A stretch of 25,731 nucleotides of DNA from JBLIDK01 sp047632595. GTDB lineage: Bacteria; Bacteroidota; Bacteroidia; Sphingobacteriales; Sphingobacteriaceae. A model generated the notes under the pieces. The model was not told the DNA's origin. It did no database searches and saw only the letters and a program-made list of their open reading frames with translations. The stretch covers positions 1-25,731 of the forward strand of contig JBLIDK010000030.1 of assembly GCA_047632595.1 (NCBI GenBank), read 5' to 3'. The translations under genes were made by a program, and so were the position numbers. Shown here piece after piece: positions 16,047-21,309 of this stretch (positions are counted from its first letter, which is position 1; each line of letters starts with the position of its first letter).

Positions 16047-16814
16047 ATGTCGATACTTAGTTTGTGTACAGATTTGGGTTTAACCGATTTTTCGGTAGGA
16101 GCGGCCAAGGGCTTAATTGCTAAATTGGTTCCGCAGGCTAAAGTTATAGACATTAGTCATAACGTAATGCCTTTTAATTTGAACGAAGCGGCCTATTTTA
16201 TTCGTAATAGTTATCCTAATTTCCCTGAAAAATCCATTCATATAATTGATGTGGGCGCAGGTTTAAACACAATTGGTACAATCTTGGCTATTGAACATAA
16301 CGAACAATTTTTTATTGCTCCAGATAATGGCTTATTACCACTTATTTTTGATACTAAAAATATTGCTGCAGTTGAGTTAAAAGGATGTAAACCAAGTCTA
16401 AATCCATTAATGGAGTTTATGATTCCAGCGGCTACGAAACTTTATAAGTCGCCCAAGCTTAAATCAATAGGTGAAGAAGCTCATAAAATTCAAGAAAAAA
16501 TATCACTTAAAGCGGTTGTTACCTCCGACTTAATTAGAGGATTTGTAATCTATGTAGATGTTTACGGTAATTTAATTACCAATATTTTAAAAGAAGATTT
16601 TGACCGAATAAAAGCCAATCGTGAGTGTACTATTTCTTTTAGAAGGAGTGATGTAATTTCAACAATAAGCAGACTTTATAATGATGTTACTACAGGAGAG
16701 CGTTTAAGTTTATTTGGAAAAGCAGGACATTTAGAAATTGCTATTAACGAAGGTAAAGCAAATGAGCTTTTAGGTTTAAAAATAGGGGATACAATAACTT
16801 GTGATTTTTCATGA
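16047..16814 (+). CDS. SAM hydroxide adenosyltransferase-family (DUF62) protein with altered active site
   Basis: This 255 aa protein belongs to the family that splits S-adenosylmethionine with hydroxide to adenosine and methionine, related to fluorinase and chlorinase. Fold markers are LCTDLGLTDFSVGAAKG (6-22), FFIAPDNGLLPLIFD (88-102) and the late VDVYGNLITNI. By my alignment the first catalytic Asp is kept (Asp68 in IDVGAG), but the usual Arg seven residues later is Thr75 and the His of the FHGRD..APAAA motif is replaced (Pro120 in NPLMEFMIPAAT). The gene is divergent from phoH and overlaps the ABM gene by 4 bases (ATGA). Confidence 0.87.
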   Translation: MSILSLCTDLGLTDFSVGAAKGLIAKLVPQAKVIDISHNVMPFNLNEAAYFIRNSYPNFPEKSIHIIDVGAGLNTIGTILAIEHNEQFFIAPDNGLLPLIFDTKNIAAVELKGCKPSLNPLMEFMIPAATKLYKSPKLKSIGEEAHKIQEKISLKAVVTSDLIRGFVIYVDVYGNLITNILKEDFDRIKANRECTISFRRSDVISTISRLYNDVTTGERLSLFGKAGHLEIAINEGKANELLGLKIGDTITCDFS

Positions 16815-17098
16815 TAAAAAGAGTAGTTAAATTAGAGATAAAAGACTCTTCAAGAGCTGAATTTGAAGGGATTGTTGCAAAATACAAACCATTTATTGAG
16901 AAAAGTAAAGGGTGTTCAAAATTAGACATTTTACAAGATGTAAATAATCCAACTATCTATTTTACTTACAGTTATTGGAACACCGAAGAGGACTTAGACG
17001 AATATAGACACGGAAGTCTTTTTAAGGAAGTATGGGCATTATTTAAGCCCCACTTTAACGCTAAAGCCGAAGCTTGGTCACTAAATCAAATTCTTTAA
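16811..17098 (+). CDS. Antibiotic-biosynthesis-monooxygenase (ABM)-domain protein
   Basis: This 95 aa protein is a single dimeric alpha/beta-barrel ABM domain (VVKLEIKDSSRAEF at the N-terminus; CSKLDILQDVNNPTIYFTYSYWNTEEDLDEYRHGSLF in the middle region, quoted here in part only as a landmark of about residues 37-73). Such proteins range from quinol or haem oxygenases to proteins of unknown role, and the sequence does not decide which. The start codon overlaps the DUF62 stop (ATGA), so the two are almost certainly co-translated and may act on related small molecules. Confidence 0.85.
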   Translation: MIKRVVKLEIKDSSRAEFEGIVAKYKPFIEKSKGCSKLDILQDVNNPTIYFTYSYWNTEEDLDEYRHGSLFKEVWALFKPHFNAKAEAWSLNQIL

Positions 17099-17107
17099 AT
17101 GTTTTTT

Positions 17108-17137
17108 GATAGCCACAATTCTTTCTAATAGGCTATC
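17108..17137. repeat. Small inverted repeat after the ABM gene
   Basis: GATAGCC (17108-17114) and GGCTATC (17131-17137) can pair across a 16-base loop. No run of T follows on either strand, so this is a weak candidate for a terminator. Nothing else is evident in the 169-bp gap between the ABM and EVE genes. Confidence 0.35.
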
Positions 17138-17267
17138 TAATTCTATGTTTAAAGTATTAATTTCTGATTCATTGTAGTAAAATTGCTAATAATGTGCCAA
17201 AAAGCTTAGATTTAAATAAGACTTGCAATTAAGTCGCAAGATCTACACCTTTGAAAAAAACTGTATA

Positions 17268-17675
17268 ATGAACCATTGGTTAGTAAAGTCAGAACCGTTT
17301 AAGTATTCTTGGAGTCAATTTGTTAAAGATGGCTCAACATTTTGGGATGGAGTAAGAAACTATGCTGCAAGGCTACATCTTCGTGGAATGAAGGAGCAAG
17401 ATCTCGTTTTATTTTACCACAGCAATGAAGGAAAAGAGGTTGTTGGAATAGCGGAAATTATTAAAGAGCATTACCAAGACCCAACAACTGAGGATGATAG
17501 ATGGGTAGCTGTAGATTTAAAACATAAACAAGCTTTAAATAAACCAGTTACACTTAAGCAAATTAAGGAAGAACCGTTTTTGGAGAACATGGCAATCATT
17601 AGGCAAAGTAGATTAAGCGTCATGCCAGTTACTAAAGAAGAATTTGACAAAATTTGCCAAATGGGTGGCTTATAA
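17268..17675 (+). CDS. EVE-domain protein
   Basis: This 135 aa cytoplasmic protein is a single EVE domain, a PUA/YTH-like fold that binds modified bases in nucleic acids. It begins MNHWLVKSEPFKYSWSQF, typical of the family, followed by WDGVRNYAARLHLRGMKEQDLVLFYHS (about 27-53), VVGIAEI and the late IIRQSRLSVMPVT. The ATG at 17268 is preferred over the ATG at 17223, which adds 15 residues outside the family. The target modification cannot be told from sequence. It ends one base before the convergent thioesterase stop codon. Confidence 0.92.
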   Translation: MNHWLVKSEPFKYSWSQFVKDGSTFWDGVRNYAARLHLRGMKEQDLVLFYHSNEGKEVVGIAEIIKEHYQDPTTEDDRWVAVDLKHKQALNKPVTLKQIKEEPFLENMAIIRQSRLSVMPVTKEEFDKICQMGGL

Positions 17676-17676
17676 G

Positions 17677-18192
17677 TTAAACAAATAAAGCTTTAAGTTC
17701 TCCAGCTTCTTCTGGCTTCATTTTACCAGCAAGTATCAATCTAAGTTGACGACGTCTTAATGCCCCAGCATATAAAAGTTTTTCTTCTTCAGATTCTGGA
17801 ATAACTGCAGGAACTTCAATTGGTCTTCCTGTTTGATCTACCGCAACAAATGAATAGAATGCTTCATTTGATTTGATTTTTCGGTTCATTGGAATGTTTT
17901 CAGCATGAACTATTATATGCACCTCCATTGAAGAGTTGAAAGAGCGAGTTACTTTAGCCTCCATATTCACAACATTCCCTAATGCAATAGGCTCTTTAAA
18001 AGACACGTTGTTTACAGAAGCGGTTACAACAATTCTGTTAGAATGTCGCTGAGCGGCCATTGCAGCAGCAATATCCATCCAGTGAAGCAGCCTTCCACCC
18101 ATTAAATTGTTTAAGGTGTTAGTGTCGTTAGGAAGAACTAATTCGTTCATTACCGTTAATGATTCAATTGATTTTTTGGCTTGTAATGGCAT
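17677..18192 (-). CDS. Hotdog-fold acyl-CoA thioesterase (BACH/YciA-like)
   Basis: This 171 aa cytoplasmic hydrolase of acyl-CoA esters shows the family pattern LPNDTNTLNNLMGGRLLHWMD (about 20-40) with Asp40 in the active-site helix, then ASVNNVSFKEPIALGNVV (about 58-75) and FYSFVAVDQTGRPIEVP, ending in a charged C-terminal helix RRRQLRLILAGKMKPEEA. Substrate preference cannot be predicted. A -7 box TATATTTG lies 18 bases upstream. The neighbour upstream on the other strand is the tRNA-Arg gene. Confidence 0.93.
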   Translation of the reverse strand: MPLQAKKSIESLTVMNELVLPNDTNTLNNLMGGRLLHWMDIAAAMAAQRHSNRIVVTASVNNVSFKEPIALGNVVNMEAKVTRSFNSSMEVHIIVHAENIPMNRKIKSNEAFYSFVAVDQTGRPIEVPAVIPESEEEKLLYAGALRRRQLRLILAGKMKPEEAGELKALFV

Positions 18193-18209
18193 GGTAATTT
18201 ATATTTTGA

Positions 18210-18217
18210 CAAATATA
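18210..18217 (-). promoter_or_regulatory. Candidate -7 box of the thioesterase gene
   Basis: On the minus strand this reads TATATTTG, a consensus TAnnTTTG. It predicts a leader of about 14 bases before the ATG at 18192. Confidence 0.45.
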
Positions 18218-18249
18218 CTAAGGTTCGACATATAGTATGATATAAGTAT

Positions 18250-18257
18250 TAACTTTG
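18250..18257 (+). promoter_or_regulatory. Candidate -7 box of tRNA-Arg
   Basis: TAACTTTG matches TAnnTTTG and ends 12 bases before the mature tRNA 5' end. A TTCG at 18224-18227 is a possible -33 element. Confidence 0.5.
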
Positions 18258-18269
18258 TCGCATATTAAT

Positions 18270-18343
18270 GGCCCCGTAGTTCAACTGAATAGAATATCAG
18301 ATTTCGGCTCTGACGGTTACAGGTTTGAATCCTGTCGGGGTCA
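18270..18343 (+). tRNA. tRNA-Arg (anticodon UCG)
   Basis: A 74-base cloverleaf folds completely. Acceptor GGCCCCG pairs with CGGGGTC (one G-U), D stem GTTC with GAAT, anticodon stem TCAGA with TCTGA around loop TTTCGGC (anticodon TCG, reads CGA), variable CGGTT, T stem ACAGG with CCTGT, discriminator A. CCA is not encoded and must be added. Two normally invariant elbow bases differ together: position 19 is A instead of G and position 56 is U instead of C (T loop TTTGAAT), so a Watson-Crick 19-56 pair is preserved. A -7 box precedes it and a strong terminator follows. Confidence 0.95.
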
Positions 18344-18354
18344 CAGAGGATAAC

Positions 18355-18389
18355 AGTCCAACCAAATTTATTTGGTTGGACTTTTTTTT
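18355..18389 (+). terminator. Intrinsic terminator of tRNA-Arg
   Basis: AGTCCAACCAAA (18355-18366) pairs perfectly over 12 bp with its complement at 18371-18382, with loop TTTA, and eight T follow the stem. It lies 11 bases past the mature tRNA end. Confidence 0.93.
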
Positions 18390-18397
18390 ACTCCGAA

Positions 18398-18501
18398 AAC
18401 CGAACGCAGTTCGAGTTTGAGGATAAAAAAAAGTCCAAAACCACGTAGTGGTTGGACTGGTATTTCGACCTTTGACAAGACATGATCAGCGAAGCTAATC
18501 C
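18398..18501. repeat. 104-bp direct repeat, copy A
   Basis: This stretch recurs 182 bp downstream (18580-18683) with one difference, A at 18439 against G at 18621. It contains a CGAAC-GCA-GTTCG mini-hairpin, an A8 run, and a hairpin (18433-18457) that on the minus strand reads as an intrinsic terminator. No coding content is convincing. Confidence 0.95.
18425..18458 (-). terminator. Terminator-like hairpin in repeat copy A
   Basis: On the minus strand AGTCCAACCAC pairs with GTGG..TTGGACT around a TAC loop with a two-base bulge, followed by eight T. Its arm shares AGTCCAACCA and the T8 tail with the plus-strand terminator of tRNA-Arg, in opposite orientation. Confidence 0.6.
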
Positions 18502-18510
18502 AACTTCGAA

Positions 18511-18590
18511 GTTCGAGTTTTGAAGAACCGAACAAAGTTCGAGTTTGGGAAGAACCGAACAAAGTTCGAGTTTGGGAAGAACCGAACGCA
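18511..18590. repeat. Tandem 26/27-bp repeats
   Basis: Three units begin with GTTCGAG at 18511, 18537 and 18564 (spacing 26 and 27 bp), and the pattern continues into copy B at 18591. Each unit ends in GAACCGAAC plus AAA or GCA, so that CGAAC-NNN-GTTCG forms a 5-bp mini-hairpin at every junction. A 12-bp palindrome AACTTCGAAGTT (18502-18513) marks the left edge. Confidence 0.93.
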
Positions 18591-18683
18591 GTTCGAGTTT
18601 GAGGATAAAAAAAAGTCCAAGACCACGTAGTGGTTGGACTGGTATTTCGACCTTTGACAAGACATGATCAGCGAAGCTAATCC
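18580..18683. repeat. 104-bp direct repeat, copy B
   Basis: This is the second copy of the 18398-18501 segment, offset 182 bp, 103 of 104 bases identical. It overlaps the last tandem unit and again carries the minus-strand terminator-like hairpin (18615-18639) and A8 run. Confidence 0.95.
18607..18640 (-). terminator. Terminator-like hairpin in repeat copy B
   Basis: Equivalent to the hairpin in copy A. The bulge here is GA instead of AA (plus-strand reading), so the stem is conserved while the unpaired bases vary. Confidence 0.6.
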
Positions 18684-18749
18684 TAATCAATGGAGTTTGT
18701 TTTCCGTAAAATAAATCAAAGAAACCAACTCGTTTTAAATATTTAGAGC

Positions 18750-18783
18750 AAAAAAACCCAAATGTTGCAAAACATTTGGGTTT
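18750..18783 (-). terminator. 13-bp hairpin, terminator-like on the minus strand
   Basis: AAACCCAAATGTT (18754-18766) and its perfect complement (18771-18783) enclose loop GCAA. A run of seven A at 18750-18756 becomes a U-tract on the minus strand. The plus strand lacks a proper T run. No minus-strand gene is visible to its right, so what it terminates is unclear. I see no gene or other structure from 18684 to 18749. Confidence 0.7.
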
Positions 18784-18918
18784 AACTTACTTATTGAAAC
18801 CAATTGTTCGCCAGTTGCTCAATACTTACGAACTCTGTAAAGCTATAAAATCTTTTAAAAAAATATTAATCTGATTTACAGTAGGTTATGGGAACTCTAA
18901 ACGATAAAAATTAAGCAT

Positions 18919-18950
18919 TTAACAGATAAAAACTAGTTTTTATCTGTTAA
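18919..18950. promoter_or_regulatory. Perfect 32-bp palindrome upstream of the cytochrome operon
   Basis: TTAACAGATAAAAACT (18919-18934) is followed at once by its exact complement (18935-18950). It ends 15 bases before the -7 box at 18966-18973, so its right part covers the expected -33 region. With no loop and a low GC content it looks more like a dimeric-regulator operator than a terminator. The flank 18784-18918 shows nothing further. Confidence 0.55.
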
Positions 18951-18965
18951 TGACACTCGTATTTA

Positions 18966-18973
18966 TAAATTTG
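18966..18973 (+). promoter_or_regulatory. Candidate -7 box of the cytochrome operon
   Basis: TAAATTTG matches TAnnTTTG and lies 8 bases before the ATG at 18982, so the leader would be only about 4 bases. Confidence 0.5.
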
Positions 18974-18981
18974 TATCAATT

Positions 18982-19368
18982 ATGAAGTTATTTATATACA
19001 CTACTGGTCTAGTTTTTTTTATACTTATTATTACTCTAACTCCGAGCTGTACAGGTGAAAAAGCAGAATTTCCTTTACCGGATTTAGCCACATGCGAAAT
19101 TTTTGATACGCTCACCTATACTAATAATATTCGACCCATATTAAAAACAAACTGTGCGTTGAAGGGATGCCATGGTAAAGGTTCTGCTCAAGATGGAGTT
19201 AATCTCGACACTTATGCCGGTGTAGTTGAAGCGGAAAACAATAATACTTTTAGATGTTCAATTAACCATGGAAACGGTTGTATAAATATGCCTAAAAATG
19301 AAGATAAACTTCCGGCTTCAGAGATAAGAATAATAGAATGCTGGGTTGCAAAAGGGATGTTAGAATAG
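18982..19368 (+). CDS. Cytochrome c-like lipoprotein with CX4CH haem motif
   Basis: This 128 aa predicted lipoprotein has a signal peptide ending in TPSC with lipid Cys23. The haem-binding motif is CALKGCH (Cys58, Cys63, His64), the four-residue-spaced variant rather than CXXCH. Met103 in CINMPK is a plausible distal haem ligand. Four further cysteines (38, 92, 100, 120) could form disulfides. The pattern ILKTNCALKGCHG..GVNLDTY is one I associate with Bacteroidota envelope cytochromes. It starts the three-gene run, one base before the di-haem gene, downstream of a perfect palindrome. Confidence 0.82.
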   Translation: MKLFIYTTGLVFFILIITLTPSCTGEKAEFPLPDLATCEIFDTLTYTNNIRPILKTNCALKGCHGKGSAQDGVNLDTYAGVVEAENNNTFRCSINHGNGCINMPKNEDKLPASEIRIIECWVAKGMLE

Positions 19369-19369
19369 C

Positions 19370-20389
19370 ATGAAAGCGATGCTTCTTATAACATCTATAG
19401 TTATAACCTTTATTGTTTCAATGAGTTCCTTTAGCTCTCCAACTCATTTTATAGATATAGATTCTAATACACGCGTAGAGGATTTATTAATTATCCTAGG
19501 TCAAAAACCTAAACCTCATTATATAAAAACTCCAGATTCAAAACTAGCAGCACTAGGAAAAGATATTGTTTTTAAAGGGAATATCTTAAGTGAAATGGAA
19601 CTTATCAACAAGAGACAAAGCAAACATTTTAGCTGTACAAGTTGCCATAATACTCAGCCAGAATTTGAAAAGTTATCACAATCCTCGCCCGAAGACAGAC
19701 TTGACTTTGCAATTGAAAACCAAATTCCATTTTTACCAGCGTCTACATTATATGGAGTGGTAAATAGAACATCTTGGTATAATGGTGACTATGAAAAAAA
19801 ATATGGTAAACTAGTCACTTCCGCTAGGAATAACTTGGAGGAAGCTATTCAGCTTTGCGCTACTGAATGCTCACAAGGACGTAAGCTTGAGGAGAGTGAA
19901 ATGCTTGCGGTTTTACACTACCTGTGGACAATTGATTTGAAAATAAATGATTTGAAATTGTCAAATTCGGATTTAGAAGAATTAAACGGAAATACAATTT
20001 CAAAAGGAGAGAAGATAAACCATATTAAATCGAAATATATAGATCATTATGAAGCAACGTTTTTAACTGCTTTAAATGTTGATGATCGAAGATTTGGTGA
20101 AGGTGGTGACCCTTTAAAAGGTTCAGCTATTTATGATTTGAGCTGTTTGCACTGCCATAAAGAGAAAAAACACACCATGTTTAGCTTAGATTATTCAAAT
20201 CAAACATTTAAATATTTAGAAAAAGGTTTTTTCAATTTTGAGAAAAAATCAATTTATCAAATTACTCGCTTTGGAACAAGTCCTTTGCCCGGATATAGAG
20301 CCTATATGCCTTTATACACAAAAGAAAAGCTAAGCGATGAACAATTAAATGATTTAGCAAGCTTTATTAAACAAAAAGCACAATCTTAA
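19370..20389 (+). CDS. Exported di-haem cytochrome c
   Basis: This 339 aa protein has an N-terminal signal (1-23) and two CXXCH haem sites: CTSCH (89-93) and CLHCH (259-263). The layout, with one haem in each half, resembles the di-haem cytochrome c peroxidase/MauG class. ASTLYGVVNRTSWYNGDY (124-141) resembles the PSLRNV..PYMHDG region of that class in position. Met313 in YMPLY may ligate the second haem; Cys163 and Cys167 may form a disulfide. It probably carries electrons in the periplasm; peroxidase activity is not shown. Genes on either side are separated by 1 and 2 bp. Confidence 0.85.
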   Translation: MKAMLLITSIVITFIVSMSSFSSPTHFIDIDSNTRVEDLLIILGQKPKPHYIKTPDSKLAALGKDIVFKGNILSEMELINKRQSKHFSCTSCHNTQPEFEKLSQSSPEDRLDFAIENQIPFLPASTLYGVVNRTSWYNGDYEKKYGKLVTSARNNLEEAIQLCATECSQGRKLEESEMLAVLHYLWTIDLKINDLKLSNSDLEELNGNTISKGEKINHIKSKYIDHYEATFLTALNVDDRRFGEGGDPLKGSAIYDLSCLHCHKEKKHTMFSLDYSNQTFKYLEKGFFNFEKKSIYQITRFGTSPLPGYRAYMPLYTKEKLSDEQLNDLASFIKQKAQS

Positions 20390-20391
20390 AA

Positions 20392-21273
20392 ATGAAACGC
20401 ATTCTTTTTTTAGTCGGACTTATAATCTTAACCCTTACAGTAACTGCACAGGATTCAATGTTAGTTGATTTAGAAATAGATCAATTTTCAACATTTAGCA
20501 CAACAAGGGTAATTAGTGGACATTCTACTGAAATGCTACAAAAAAGCACAATGGACTTTAGAGTGGGTCATCGTTTTGATAACTTGGATAAAGGTATTCA
20601 AGAACTTTACGGATTAGACAATATTCGTGATGTTCGAGTAGCTTTTGAATTTGGACTTAGTGATAAAGTTAATATTGCAGTAGCAAGAAGTAAGGGTATA
20701 AGCCCTTTGTCAAGTTTATTGGATGGGTATGTGAAAACCAAACTGCTTACTCAAACTAGCGATAATTCAAAGCCAGTTTCTGTGGTGTACTTAGCTACTT
20801 TGGAATATACTTATATGCACGCCTCATCAGATCCTAGTAGCCCAGTTTCATTTAATAAACAAGCCAACAGATTCTCTTATAACCATCAAATTATAATAGC
20901 TCGTAAAATTAATGATCGAATTTCTGCCCAACTAACACCTGCTTATAACTTCAGACAATATGTTGCAGCCGAAGATAATAATGTAATACTTGCATTAGGA
21001 CTAGCTGGCCGCTACACACTTAATAAAGTAGTATCGGTAAGTGCAGAGTACTTTTTTCTTCCTGAAAACATTAATAGAGAGTTTCTGGGTCAGAAATATT
21101 ACAATCCTTTAGCTTTTGCAATTGAGTTTAATACTGGTGGCCATGTATTTCATATGAACCTTTCAAATGCCGCTGGAATATCCGAAACACAGTTCCTTAC
21201 TTATAATAACGAAAAGTGGACTGACCTACATTTTAGATACGGATTTACAATATCTCGTATTTTTAAAATATAA
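20392..21273 (+). CDS. DUF5777-like outer-membrane beta-barrel protein
   Basis: This 293 aa protein has a signal peptide (1-19, ending TVTAQ) and a repeated strand pattern expected of a barrel. Markers of this Bacteroidota family are TTRVISGHSTEML (37-49), MDFRVGHRFDNLDKG (54-68), LYGLDN (72-77), VRVAFEFGLSDKVNIAVARS (near 81-100) and the closing DLHFRYGFTISRIFKI. The family name rests on pattern memory. It is third in the cytochrome run, two bases after the di-haem gene, which suggests an outer-membrane partner for the two cytochromes. Substrate or partner is unknown. Confidence 0.75.
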   Translation: MKRILFLVGLIILTLTVTAQDSMLVDLEIDQFSTFSTTRVISGHSTEMLQKSTMDFRVGHRFDNLDKGIQELYGLDNIRDVRVAFEFGLSDKVNIAVARSKGISPLSSLLDGYVKTKLLTQTSDNSKPVSVVYLATLEYTYMHASSDPSSPVSFNKQANRFSYNHQIIIARKINDRISAQLTPAYNFRQYVAAEDNNVILALGLAGRYTLNKVVSVSAEYFFLPENINREFLGQKYYNPLAFAIEFNTGGHVFHMNLSNAAGISETQFLTYNNEKWTDLHFRYGFTISRIFKI

Positions 21274-21298
21274 AAGCCTAGGAACACCTTCAAATTTA

Positions 21299-21306
21299 TA
21301 TCTTTG
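21299..21306 (+). promoter_or_regulatory. Candidate -7 box of guaA
   Basis: TATCTTTG matches TAnnTTTG and ends 3 bases before the ATG at 21310. This spacing predicts transcription starting at the ATG itself. It also argues against a TTG start at 21304, which would lie inside the box. Confidence 0.5.
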
Positions 21307-21309
21307 CAC

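Noticed and set aside
18343..18354. Possible integration site at the tRNA-Arg 3' end
   Set aside because: No integrase or duplicate of the tRNA 3' end is visible in the window, so the repeats cannot be called an integrated element on this evidence.
18368..18690. Two overlapping minus-strand ORFs of 64 and 100 codons
   Set aside because: They lie wholly within the 104-bp direct repeats and tandem units, so the peptide repeats simply mirror the DNA repeats. There is no domain, and terminator-like hairpins lie inside them.
21304..21309. TTG at 21304 as the guaA start
   Set aside because: It lies inside the -7 box TATCTTTG; the ATG at 21310 gives the family-typical N-terminus MLEKVLILDVG.
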